62,122 nucleotides of DNA from an uncultured Bacteroidales bacterium (GTDB lineage: Bacteria > Bacteroidota > Bacteroidia > Bacteroidales > Paludibacteraceae), in assembly GCA_946403215.1 (NCBI GenBank), contig CAMIZG010000006.1, positions 1-62,122 of the forward strand, written 5' to 3'. The notes under the pieces are model-generated. The model did not search any database and was not told where the DNA came from. It saw nothing but the letters and a program-made list of their open reading frames with translations. Numbering within the stretch: the first letter of the stretch is position 1; the number at the start of each line of letters is the position of its first letter. The translations under genes and the position numbers were made by a program. Shown piece after piece: positions 34,601 through 42,900 of the stretch.

Positions 34601-36560
34601 GGACTCGATAGGATTGAATACGATAGGTTTCTTTCTGGAAGCCCCCAACGACGAAACAATCACGCGCGAACTGGCATCGGTGGACGAGGATACGCGCGAG
34701 GGACTGGCAGCAACGCTACTGGCAACAGGTATGTATGTAGGCGAAAGCAATGCAGCAGCGCAAAAAGATGGTTACGCACTATCCTCCATCATCAACAGCC
34801 GCCTCAATGCCGCCATGGCGAACTCAAAGATGGGCAAGGTGGTGGATATAGACGTTAGTAATGCTCAGACTGAACATGCTGGGGGAAAAACCAACGACAT
34901 GAATATATCCATCAGCAAGTCTTTCTTCAAAGACCGTTTCCGCATCACTGTCGGTTCTACCCTGACAGATAATCCCGAAGTAAACAAGACCAGCGGCCTA
35001 TTCAGCAACTTGTCGGCAGAATACAAACTGACCAAAAACGGCGATGTGCTACTACGCGCATTTGCCGACCGCGACTACAATAACATTCTTGAAGGCGAAC
35101 TATACAAAACAGGACTCGGCGTGCGGGCACTGAAAGAGTGGATCCGAAGGGAAGAAATCAAAAGTGAGAAATTAAGAACAAAACTTTCAGCGGATAGCCT
35201 CACACGCACCTACAATCTGACTGCTGATGCAGGCGTAGCGTACCGTTCGAATAATAGTATTGGTCCTGACCTTACCCTCAAGTCCTCCGTACGCAACCTA
35301 ATTGGTCGTGGTGAGACATTCACCCTTAAGGGCAACGGTGCGTATTACTGGGCGTTGCGCAACCGCCATCCAGGTGACCCCAAGAAAACAGATACGTATA
35401 AATTCGGCATCAACGCTTCGCTGATCTTCCCCTACCTACACTGGTTGGGCGACAATAATCCCGATGGCGATACGCGTTACATGTTGGGCTATCAGTACGA
35501 GAACATTGCCGGAGGCTACGGTGTGCACAAAGTGTCAGGGTCGTTCACCTATTTCATCCGTAGTTCGCGTTACGTCACCCATGCTTTCACGCCGTTCTCT
35601 CTTTCCGTTGTAATGATGAAAACGGATTCCGTCAGCAGTCTGGTTGACAAAACGGAGGAGTTCCCGCAACTTATCAAGGTCCTTGCCGGCGATGAGTTCG
35701 TCCCTTCCATCGGGTACACCTTCACCTACAACGACTATCGCGCCAAACGCGCGGTGAACACCCTATTTGAGGCTGGCATCAAGGAGTCGGGCAACATCAT
35801 CAATAGTGTATATTGCCTCTTCGGACATAAGTGGAATGAGAAGGAGAAGAAACTGGGCTCCATCACTTTCAACCAGTTCATCAAGATGAACGTCGAACTG
35901 CGTAATAAGTTCAATTTCACCGAAGATGTCTGTATTGCTACGCGTCTTTATGCCGGAGCGAACATCCCGCTCGGCAACTCATATACGACACCACTATCCG
36001 AAGCATTCTACTCCGGTGGACCGAATAGTATGCGCGCGTGCTCACCATACGCCTATGGCCCGGGTAATTTCTATAGCGAAAAATACAACCAGAACTTCTT
36101 CCATGCTGGTGATGTCAAACTAGAGGCGAACTTCGAGTTGCGTTTCCCCATTGTGTGGAAGCTCTACGGTGCCGCCTTCCTTGATGCTGGAAACACATGG
36201 AACTGGTATAGTGGCGCGGACTTATTCAAGTCGGCAGGAATCACCAACTATCAAGAGCAACTACAACTGCGCGAAGAACTATACGACGGCATTATCAACA
36301 ATCCCCAATTTCTGCGTCAGATAGCACTTGGCACAGGTGCCGGTCTGCGCGTTGATCTCGACGGGTTAGTGATCCGTCTGGACCTTGGTGTGGCCATCCA
36401 TGCGCCATACCAAACGTATAAATATAAATACGATAAGGATAAGTGGTACGATAAGAGTAGTTGGACTGCTGACAAGAGCAAACCTATCAACACCTATTTC
36501 AATATCCCCTCCGCGCTTGACGCCATACGCATCAACTTTGGCATCGGCTACCCATTCTAA
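31668..36560 (+). CDS. Fusion of TamB (AsmA-like envelope bridge) and Omp85/TamA-type outer-membrane barrel
   Basis: One 1630-aa open frame. Residues about 9-34 are a membrane segment (VPAVVLGVAIGLVLLLLIAAAG), the inner-membrane anchor. Residues about 35-870 read as the long repetitive beta-strand groove of AsmA/TamB proteins. Residues about 877-1157 match the TamB C-terminal domain (GGRINVDEGFIRYSPKLYPI; GGKTNDMNISISKSFFKDRF). A charged linker (about 1158-1180) follows. Residues about 1183-1630 look like an Omp85 barrel: RNLIGRGETFTLKGNGAYYW, the loop-6-like AFYSGGPNSMRACSPYAYGPG near 1444, LEANFELRFPIVWKLYGAAF, and a final strand ending IRINFGIGYPF. No POTRA domain is visible between the two parts. 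Normally TamB and the TamA/TamL barrel are separate proteins. Likely role: outer-membrane protein or lipid transport across the envelope. Confidence 0.85.
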   Translation: MKIGRLLWKVPAVVLGVAIGLVLLLLIAAAGVIVTPAARTAILEKGLEIANEQTDLDIDLERLYLSPFHHSPIVLYHAYKGEADLPLHIEIDSLFIGHRGKDTLIYVHRLRLSATALTTDTAGGLQGAINRKEPIGSVLTGLPIVVDELHLSDLTFHSDTLIVPVGVNVILDDISLTSPGLNIAKGQYPLHNFRLTDAYIGIELRDVPPDTTAHDTTPLLMAYDVPDGVMRNVHFALLPLGLHIRTDYLSTNTLADVGNSLYDARRLNAGGASLTLGELYLPFDTLYGGARVDLQKSLITSHGLHAYSSKFGAEADLTATALDLETMQVDVTGEADFRGSKARLKAQYDIANAAYDAQVDVQKVDLSPFMKDSPPVVITGTVDARGKGLDINSRATRSMVKIHLTDAQYDNINVSGMRLNAELANGAVDGDLHLPVAMKGDSLTVKGVTDHQFYVENFLKPEKIRVNYRSQMRDVQAHVSGEDYHVQQLDLKFTTDSATALNMSTEGLTAEIKSPMHVMQLVDEIPPLLRAVGDSAIINPLTSLADLTMLDTLRPLIPDLNAAIALRHGSPAQGMLDKMGLDIEAVDLTLNSDSKRTDLALEASIPTIEHPEDSTAMRLPAARAAIRVAMMDDSTNVSLSAHSEITDGAMSLHGLSTDANLQFDVERKRNDLHGAGRLSMSDLSFGAMNLGSREVKMAVARSENFQNSIKADVQLDDVPLEIVDSLLKMADLNLNGAIRATATADGLPAQLDLSAEVLPLGVSALYKPYNIKLGLGETPIVMQHNKVDFNGLPIYGADSTYLALTGGLDINAMRLDVALVADSFAPAKLVQDGPIPVYGELATDIRGTVTGALDSIVADVDVTILPVTDITYPIDKKNLAQVKPHGTVNVRYALADTAPLNLGGRINVDEGFIRYSPKLYPIMPFQIDQGSNIAFNGPIGKTMLDVSASQKVKADVQSEGEETRRVDFTTGVRVNGVLDSIGLNTIGFFLEAPNDETITRELASVDEDTREGLAATLLATGMYVGESNAAAQKDGYALSSIINSRLNAAMANSKMGKVVDIDVSNAQTEHAGGKTNDMNISISKSFFKDRFRITVGSTLTDNPEVNKTSGLFSNLSAEYKLTKNGDVLLRAFADRDYNNILEGELYKTGLGVRALKEWIRREEIKSEKLRTKLSADSLTRTYNLTADAGVAYRSNNSIGPDLTLKSSVRNLIGRGETFTLKGNGAYYWALRNRHPGDPKKTDTYKFGINASLIFPYLHWLGDNNPDGDTRYMLGYQYENIAGGYGVHKVSGSFTYFIRSSRYVTHAFTPFSLSVVMMKTDSVSSLVDKTEEFPQLIKVLAGDEFVPSIGYTFTYNDYRAKRAVNTLFEAGIKESGNIINSVYCLFGHKWNEKEKKLGSITFNQFIKMNVELRNKFNFTEDVCIATRLYAGANIPLGNSYTTPLSEAFYSGGPNSMRACSPYAYGPGNFYSEKYNQNFFHAGDVKLEANFELRFPIVWKLYGAAFLDAGNTWNWYSGADLFKSAGITNYQEQLQLREELYDGIINNPQFLRQIALGTGAGLRVDLDGLVIRLDLGVAIHAPYQTYKYKYDKDKWYDKSSWTADKSKPINTYFNIPSALDAIRINFGIGYPF

Positions 36561-36647
36561 AGGTATCATTACTGCGTCCCCCAAAAGCCTCATATGAGTT
36601 AAAAACAAAAAAAACAAGGGAACAATACAAAAAAATCGTCATTTTTC

Positions 36648-36678
36648 TTGCAAATGTCGATTTTTTTTTGTAACTTTG
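36648..36678 (+). promoter_or_regulatory. Promoter of the RelA/SpoT gene
   Basis: TTGC (36648-36651), 19 nt, TAACTTTG (36671-36678). The leader to the ATG at 36745 is about 60 nt. There is no clear terminator between this promoter and the upstream stop at 36560. Confidence 0.85.
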
Positions 36679-36744
36679 TGCCGATTTTGTGTATTGTGCA
36701 TCCACGCGCACACTTACGCGTACGTCGTGCAATGCTTTATCTCA

Positions 36745-39000
36745 ATGAAAAAGAGTGAATTCACACAGGCTGAAAAGGCGATGATAGAGCAGGAGTTCCG
36801 CTCTCTGTTGGATGCGTATGCGCATACGTCACATCGCCAGCACGTAGAGCGCATAGAGCAGGCTTTCCGCTTTGCCAACAAGGCACACAACGGTGTGCGG
36901 CGCCTGAGTGGAGAACCATATATACTCCACCCTTTGGCTGTGGCCAAGATCGTGGTGAGTGAGATAGGCCTTGGTAGCACATCCATCAGCGCAGCCCTAT
37001 TGCACGACGTAGTAGAGGATACCGACTACACGGTTGAGGACATTGACAACCTGTTCGGAGCAAAGATAGCACAGATAGTGGACGGTCTGACCAAGATCTC
37101 TGGCGGCGTGTTCGGAGACAAGGCATCGGAGCAGGCGGAGAACTTCCGCAAACTGCTGCTGACCATGAGCGACGACATACGCGTGGTACTCATTAAGATT
37201 GCCGACCGCTTGCACAACATGCGCACGCTGGAAGCCCAGCCGCTGGAAAAGCAATACAAGATAGCCGGCGAGACGCAGTACATCTACGCTCCGCTAGCTC
37301 ACCGACTGGGTTTGGGCTCTATCAAGAGCGAGCTGGAGAACCTGGCGTTTCGATACGAGCACCCGGACACCTACCAGGAGTTGACGGAGAAGATTGCCGC
37401 CGACCACCTGGCGCGGATGGAGAACTTCGAACGATTCTCCGAGCCTATCCGGGAGAAGTTGAAGAGCCTGGGCTACGATTTCGATCTCACAGCGCGCGTG
37501 AAGACGCCCTACTCCATTTGGCGCAAGATGAACACAAAGCACGTGACGTACGAGGAGGTATATGACCTGCTGGCCGTACGTATCGTGTTCACCCCCAAGC
37601 ATGAGATGCTCAGCGAACGCGACCAGTGCTGGATGATTTACTCTGCAATAACAGAGATCTATCGTCCGCATCCGGGGCGCATCCGCGACTGGATATCCAC
37701 CCCTAAGGCCAATGGCTATGAGGCGTTGCACGTAACAGTGATGGGGCAGAACGGCGAGTGGGTAGAGATACAGATTCGCACCCGGCGCATGCACGAGTTG
37801 GCCGAACAAGGTCTGGCAGCCCATTGGCGCTACAAGACTGGCGATGTGGAGGAAACGGAGCTGGACAAATGGCTACGTGACATCAAAGAAGTGCTTGCCA
37901 GCGATTCGCCTGATGCGATGGCATTTCTGGATACGTTCAAACTGAACCTGTTCGCCAAAGAAGTGTTCGTATTCACCCCCAGCGGCGAAATACAGACCCT
38001 GCCACAAGGTGCCACAGTACTTGACCTGGCGTATCAGTTACACTCCGAATTGGGCAATCATTGCATAGGCGCCAAGGTTAATCACTCACTCAAGAGCAGT
38101 GACTACATCTTGCATGCCGGCGACCAGGTCGAGGTGCTGACAGCCGCACAGCAACAGCCACAACCCGAATGGGTGAGTTACGTGACTACAGCCAAGGCGC
38201 AACAGGCACTCAGCGCATACTTCCGCAAGCAGGAACACCTGCAGGAGAAGACCGGCGAGCGTCGTTTGACAGATGCTATGCGCACACTGCTTATTCCTGA
38301 AGATCAGTTCGACAGTGCTATACAACGTCTGCAGGGCTACTACCACCTGACCAAACGTAACGAGCTGTTCCGCCAAATAGGACTGGACGCCATCAAGCTT
38401 GATAACCTGAAGGACATCATCGCCCCGAAGCAGAGCCTGTGGTCACGACTGCGTCCGTGGAGACAGAATAGCAGTCATAAGTTAGATGTCCGAAACCAGA
38501 CGTCAGATGAGAGCAGCGAAGTGGTGATGGATACGCGCAAGGACAAGCAGAGGCATAACATCATCCTCACCGACGAAGTGCTCAAGGACGCTATACTCGA
38601 GGAGTGTTGCCGTCCAATACCGGGAGATGAGGCTATTGCCTTCAAGGACACAACGGGGAAGATGCATATCCACTACCTGAACTGCCCCGTGGCGGAAAGG
38701 CTGAAATCCAGCTACGGAAAGTCCATCTATTCCGTGACATGGGACACCCATAGGCTAAGCCAGTACAAGGAGAAAATGGAGATTGAAGGCATCGACCAGT
38801 TCGGATTGCTGATAGAAATCCTGCGCGTGATAACAGAGAACTTCAACATCAACGTTCACGAACTGCACATCACCGCCAACAACGGCGTGTTCAGCGCACG
38901 AATCATACTGTATGTATATGACAAGGCTGAACTTTATGAACTGATGGATGCACTTAAGAGGATGCATAACATACAATCCGTGAAACGAGTATTCACATAA
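36745..39000 (+). CDS. RelA/SpoT homologue, bifunctional (p)ppGpp synthase/hydrolase
   Basis: 751 aa from the ATG at 36745 (MKKSEFTQAEKAMIEQEF). The HD hydrolase domain has the HDVVEDT motif near residue 86, with HPLAVAKIV before it. The synthetase domain holds RIRDWISTPKANGYEALH near residue 311 and VEIQIRTRRMHELAEQG. A TGS domain follows (EVFVFTPSGEIQTLPQGATV, about 405-465), and an ACT domain lies at the C-terminus (about 677-751). Both catalytic motifs look intact, so it probably makes and destroys the stringent-response alarmone. It has its own promoter. Confidence 0.95.
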   Translation: MKKSEFTQAEKAMIEQEFRSLLDAYAHTSHRQHVERIEQAFRFANKAHNGVRRLSGEPYILHPLAVAKIVVSEIGLGSTSISAALLHDVVEDTDYTVEDIDNLFGAKIAQIVDGLTKISGGVFGDKASEQAENFRKLLLTMSDDIRVVLIKIADRLHNMRTLEAQPLEKQYKIAGETQYIYAPLAHRLGLGSIKSELENLAFRYEHPDTYQELTEKIAADHLARMENFERFSEPIREKLKSLGYDFDLTARVKTPYSIWRKMNTKHVTYEEVYDLLAVRIVFTPKHEMLSERDQCWMIYSAITEIYRPHPGRIRDWISTPKANGYEALHVTVMGQNGEWVEIQIRTRRMHELAEQGLAAHWRYKTGDVEETELDKWLRDIKEVLASDSPDAMAFLDTFKLNLFAKEVFVFTPSGEIQTLPQGATVLDLAYQLHSELGNHCIGAKVNHSLKSSDYILHAGDQVEVLTAAQQQPQPEWVSYVTTAKAQQALSAYFRKQEHLQEKTGERRLTDAMRTLLIPEDQFDSAIQRLQGYYHLTKRNELFRQIGLDAIKLDNLKDIIAPKQSLWSRLRPWRQNSSHKLDVRNQTSDESSEVVMDTRKDKQRHNIILTDEVLKDAILEECCRPIPGDEAIAFKDTTGKMHIHYLNCPVAERLKSSYGKSIYSVTWDTHRLSQYKEKMEIEGIDQFGLLIEILRVITENFNINVHELHITANNGVFSARIILYVYDKAELYELMDALKRMHNIQSVKRVFT

Positions 39001-39009
39001 TTGGAAATA

Positions 39010-39042
39010 TCTAGAAGATCTAGAGGCTCTAGACGATCTAGA
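39010..39042. repeat. Four TCTAGA palindromes phased at 9 bp
   Basis: TCTAGA occurs at 39010, 39019, 39028 and 39037, exactly 9 bp apart, with three variable bases between copies. It fills the spacer between the RelA/SpoT stop and the DUF1573 gene. Confidence 0.9.
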
Positions 39043-39074
39043 AACACCAGACAAATAAACATCAAATTAAAAAA

Positions 39075-40160
39075 ATGAAAAAGGTATTTGTAAGTATGGC
39101 GATGGCTCTGGTAGCCATAGCAATGATGGCACAACAACCGGTCATCACATTTGAGAAGACAGACCATGACTTTGGTAAGATCAATGAAGCCGATGGAAAA
39201 GTAACAACAATCTTCACCTTTAAGAACGAGGGCATGGAGCCTCTCGTATTGTCCAACGTGCGCGCCAGCTGCGGTTGCACCACCCCCAAGTGGCCGCGTC
39301 AGCCGATTGAGCCCGGTCAGACAGGTGAGATAACCGTAACATATAACCCTAACGGCCGCCCCGGTCGGTTCACCAAGACGGTGACCATCACCTCCAATGC
39401 CACCGAACCAACCACTCGCGTGACCATCAAAGGTGAGGTAATCCCCAAGCCCGCCAAGCCAGTGGACAACTATCCGGTTAAGATGGGTGAGCTCAGTCTG
39501 AAGAGCCGCGAGGTGAACATGGGAAAGGTACTTAATACTGCCACCAAGACGCACGAGATAGAGTATGCTAACCAGACTGACCATGAAATAGCAGTGGCTA
39601 TCCAGCCCGCAAAAGGACAAGAGAAGTACCTGGATGCTATCGTTACGCTGGCTGACGTGAAGCCCAATGAGACCGGCAAGATCCAGATCGTACTGACTCC
39701 GGAGCAAGGCAACATATTTGGTCCGGTAGAAGGATCCTTTATAATCATTGTGAACGGTAAGATGGAATCGAGCGATGACTTCAAGGTACTGGTACGCGCT
39801 GATGTTGAGGAAGACTTTTCGAAGCTCACTCCCGAAGACCACCGCAACGCTCCTATCCTGGATGTAGCAGCAACCGTGAACGTAGGTAACATTGCAGCCG
39901 GCAAGGTAGGCAAACGCACTGTGAACCTGACCAATGTAGGTGCTGACCCTCTGAAGATTCGTCGCGTGCTGAACAACAGCAAGGAGATTCGAGCATCGAT
40001 TAACAAGACCGAACTGAAGAACAGCAAGAGTGCACAACTCAAGCTCGAAGTACAGACTGCCGGTTTGGAAGCAGGTGCTTACAGCCGTCAGTTGACAGTC
40101 ATCACTAATGATCCGGCTAAACCGAAGTTCATTGTAACAATCAATTGGACAATCGAGTAA
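39075..40160 (+). CDS. DUF1573 domain protein, exported
   Basis: 361 aa. Signal peptide MKKVFVSMAMALVAIAMMAQ. The N-terminal DUF1573 (Ig-like, ASPM-SPD-2-Hydin type) domain has ITFEKTDHDFGKI and the family cysteine motif RASCGCTTPKWPRQPI near residue 65. A second copy of the fold covers roughly residues 130-250 and a third part of one the C-terminus (LTNVGADPLKIRRVLNNSKEI). Such proteins are common envelope proteins of Bacteroidetes with unknown function. It follows the RelA/SpoT gene by 75 bp, and meaB starts 40 bp later. Confidence 0.88.
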   Translation: MKKVFVSMAMALVAIAMMAQQPVITFEKTDHDFGKINEADGKVTTIFTFKNEGMEPLVLSNVRASCGCTTPKWPRQPIEPGQTGEITVTYNPNGRPGRFTKTVTITSNATEPTTRVTIKGEVIPKPAKPVDNYPVKMGELSLKSREVNMGKVLNTATKTHEIEYANQTDHEIAVAIQPAKGQEKYLDAIVTLADVKPNETGKIQIVLTPEQGNIFGPVEGSFIIIVNGKMESSDDFKVLVRADVEEDFSKLTPEDHRNAPILDVAATVNVGNIAAGKVGKRTVNLTNVGADPLKIRRVLNNSKEIRASINKTELKNSKSAQLKLEVQTAGLEAGAYSRQLTVITNDPAKPKFIVTINWTIE

Positions 40161-40199
40161 ATTAGCCACACCGCGCTGACAGAACAGATTGGACGGACA

Positions 40200-41294
40200 A
40201 TGGAACATCCTGAGAACGATAGCGAGTACAAAGGCTTACAGGTGAATGAGGGCGTAGTACCTCTGCCATCTGTAAACCCGTACGCCACGTTCCGCCGCAA
40301 GAAACGCTTGCTGACGGTCGAGGAGTACGTTGCAGGTATCCGAGGCGGAGATATCTCCATCCTCGGTCAGGCCGTAACGTTGGTTGAGAGCAGTCTGCCA
40401 TCAGACCAGGCCGTGGCGCAGAAGGTTATCGAAGCGTGTCTGCCATACTCAGGGAACTCCGTTCGCGTAGGAATAACAGGCGTGCCGGGCGCGGGCAAAT
40501 CGACCTTCATCGAGGCTCTTGGAATGCAATTGTGCAAACAAGGCAACCACTTGGCAGTACTGGCTATTGATCCCTCGTCCGAACGGTCAAAAGGTAGTAT
40601 ATTGGGCGACAAGACCCGAATGAACGAACTGTCAACAGCAGCCAATGCGTTCATCCGTCCCAGTCCATCAGCCGGCTCGCTGGGAGGAGTGGCACGCAAA
40701 ACAAGAGAGACCATCGTGCTCTGTGAGGCAGCAGGATTTGACACCATATTGGTAGAAACCGTAGGCGTCGGGCAGTCGGAGACAGCAGCACACTCAATGG
40801 TGGACTTCTTCTTGCTACTTCAAGTAACCGGAACCGGCGATGAACTGCAAGGCATCAAACGCGGCATCATGGAGATGGCTGACGGTATAGCCATCAACAA
40901 GTGCGATGGCACCAACGTTGACAAAGCACAGGCAGCCCGGGTGAGTTTCAAGAACGCACTGGCGCTCTTCCCGCCTACCGAGAGCGGATGGAAACCTTAC
41001 GCAGAAACCTGTTCGTCAGTTGAATATACAGGCATTGATCGGGTGTGGAAGATGGTGACCGATTACATCGACTTCACACGCAAGAACGGCTACTTCGACT
41101 ACCAACGCAGCCAACAAGCCAAGTACTGGATGTATGAGACCATCCATCAGTCGTTGTTAGACAGTTTCTACCACAATGCCGAGATTGAACAACTCATCCC
41201 ACAGTACGAACAAAAAATACTTAATAACGAAATCAGTAGCTTCATAGCAGCACATGAGTTGCTAACACTATATGGCGCAAAACCCGACAAATAG
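40200..41294 (+). CDS. meaB: Methylmalonyl-CoA mutase-associated GTPase MeaB
   Basis: G-protein chaperone that protects and reloads methylmalonyl-CoA mutase with adenosylcobalamin; 364 aa. P-loop GVTGVPGAGKSTFIEALG-type sequence begins near residue 97 (GITGVPGAGKSTFIEAL), with LAIDPSSERSKGSILGDKTR, VETVGVGQSETAAHSMVD and NKCDGTNV (the guanine-specificity NKxD). The mutase itself is not in the window. Its last 23 bp overlap the start of dnaB. Confidence 0.94.
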   Translation: MEHPENDSEYKGLQVNEGVVPLPSVNPYATFRRKKRLLTVEEYVAGIRGGDISILGQAVTLVESSLPSDQAVAQKVIEACLPYSGNSVRVGITGVPGAGKSTFIEALGMQLCKQGNHLAVLAIDPSSERSKGSILGDKTRMNELSTAANAFIRPSPSAGSLGGVARKTRETIVLCEAAGFDTILVETVGVGQSETAAHSMVDFFLLLQVTGTGDELQGIKRGIMEMADGIAINKCDGTNVDKAQAARVSFKNALALFPPTESGWKPYAETCSSVEYTGIDRVWKMVTDYIDFTRKNGYFDYQRSQQAKYWMYETIHQSLLDSFYHNAEIEQLIPQYEQKILNNEISSFIAAHELLTLYGAKPDK

Positions 41295-42828
41295 AAAAAA
41301 GAGTGAACTCCCCAAGCCCGGAGCAGACGCCTTAGGCAAGATGCCCCCACAAGCCCCCGAACTGGAGGAGGCCGTGCTGGGTGCAATCATGATTGAGAAG
41401 GACGCCTACCCCATGGTGGCCGATTTGCTGCGTCCGACCTCGTTCTACAACGATCAGCACATGCTCATCTTTGAGGCTATACAGGCTCTAGCTTCCACCG
41501 ACCAACCAATAGACATGCTGACAGTAGCCGAGAAGCTCAAGCAGCAAGGCAAGTTGGTGGAAGTCGGCGGCATGACCAAGCTGGCTGACCTGACAAACAA
41601 GATCGCCTCCACAGCTCACCTGCGTTTCCATGCGCAAATAGTAGCGCAGAAAGCCACAGCACGCGAGCTGATTGCTCTGTCCAGCCGCATCAGCGAGCAG
41701 GCGTACAACGAGACACAGGATGTAGCCGAACTCATGCAATACGCTGAGGGAGGGATATTCGATATCTCGCAACGGCAGATGAAGCGCGACGTGACCCAGA
41801 TCGACCCTATCATCACTGAAGCCTTTGCTCGTATGCGCAAAGCTGCGGAAAATGAAGGCAATATTTCCGGCACCCCGTCTGGATTCACCGAACTGGACAA
41901 GATGACCTCCGGCTGGCAGAAGTCTGACTTGATTATCCTCGCCGCACGTCCGGCCATGGGTAAGACCGCCTTCGTGCTGTCAATGGTGAAGAATATAGCT
42001 GTTGACTACAAGCGGCCGGTAGCGATGTTCTCATTGGAAATGTCAAACGTTCAGTTAGCCAACCGACTAATCATGAACGTGTGCGAGATGGAGGGTGAGA
42101 AAATCAAGAACGGTAAGCTATCGCAAGATGAATGGCAGCAGCTGGATCAAGGAGTAATTGCCTTGCGCGGCGCACCCATCTATTTCGATGACACGCCGTC
42201 ACTCTCGGTATTCGAACTGCGCAGCAAAGCTCGTAAACTCAAACGCGAGCATGACATACAACTGATCATCATCGACTACCTGCAACTGATGAATGCCTCG
42301 GGCATGAACTTCGGTAGCCGTGAGCAAGAGGTAAGCATCATCTCGCGTAACCTGAAAGCATTGGCAAAGGAGCTGGATATCCCTATCATCGCCCTGTCAC
42401 AGCTTAACCGAAACCTTGAATCACGAGGCAACGGAAAGAACGACAACTCGGTAGATGGCAAGGCTCCACAGCTGGCTGACCTTCGCGAATCAGGTGCAAT
42501 CGAGCAAGATGCCGACATGGTGTTGTTCATCCACCGACCGGAATACTTCCGTATATTCACGGATACAAATGGCAACGACCTGCGAGGTATGGCCAAGATC
42601 ATCATCGCCAAACATCGTAACGGTGCAATTGGTGACATCACATTACGCTTCCGTGCTCAGTACGCCAAGTTTCAGAATGTGGATGACGCTGACACACCTA
42701 TAGCCGATGCTCATATGCCCTCACAAAGTAACTCATCGCAAGGATATATCCGTACCGCATCAAAGATGAACATGATGAATATGGCGGATGCTGACGGAAT
42801 AAGTGCCAACAACGATGCACCATGGTGA
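41272..42828 (+). CDS. dnaB: Replicative DNA helicase DnaB
   Basis: Ring helicase that opens the replication fork; 518 aa, slightly longer than E. coli DnaB. The N-terminal helical domain has PPQAPELEEAVLGAIMIEKD. The RecA-like ATPase has the Walker A AARPAMGKTAFVLS (near residue 223), the Walker B-type IIIDYLQLM, and the late motifs ALSQLNRNLESR and DLRESGAIEQDADMVLF. The start lies inside the end of meaB (23-bp overlap). No intein is present in the P-loop or elsewhere. Confidence 0.97.
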   Translation: MAQNPTNRKKSELPKPGADALGKMPPQAPELEEAVLGAIMIEKDAYPMVADLLRPTSFYNDQHMLIFEAIQALASTDQPIDMLTVAEKLKQQGKLVEVGGMTKLADLTNKIASTAHLRFHAQIVAQKATARELIALSSRISEQAYNETQDVAELMQYAEGGIFDISQRQMKRDVTQIDPIITEAFARMRKAAENEGNISGTPSGFTELDKMTSGWQKSDLIILAARPAMGKTAFVLSMVKNIAVDYKRPVAMFSLEMSNVQLANRLIMNVCEMEGEKIKNGKLSQDEWQQLDQGVIALRGAPIYFDDTPSLSVFELRSKARKLKREHDIQLIIIDYLQLMNASGMNFGSREQEVSIISRNLKALAKELDIPIIALSQLNRNLESRGNGKNDNSVDGKAPQLADLRESGAIEQDADMVLFIHRPEYFRIFTDTNGNDLRGMAKIIIAKHRNGAIGDITLRFRAQYAKFQNVDDADTPIADAHMPSQSNSSQGYIRTASKMNMMNMADADGISANNDAPW

Positions 42829-42900
42829 CTCGCGTGTGCGCGTACAATAATTATTTAACAAATACTGACATTCAACTATATAAATATTCAAACCCTACAA

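Noticed and set aside
36589..36598. CTCATATGAG palindrome after the TamB-Omp85 gene
   Set aside because: A 10-bp palindrome without a loop or T-tract; too short for a terminator claim.
38934..40208. 424-codon minus-strand frame opposite the DUF1573 gene
   Set aside because: Long only because the sense gene lacks certain codons; it crosses the spacer and two genes and has no recognisable domains.
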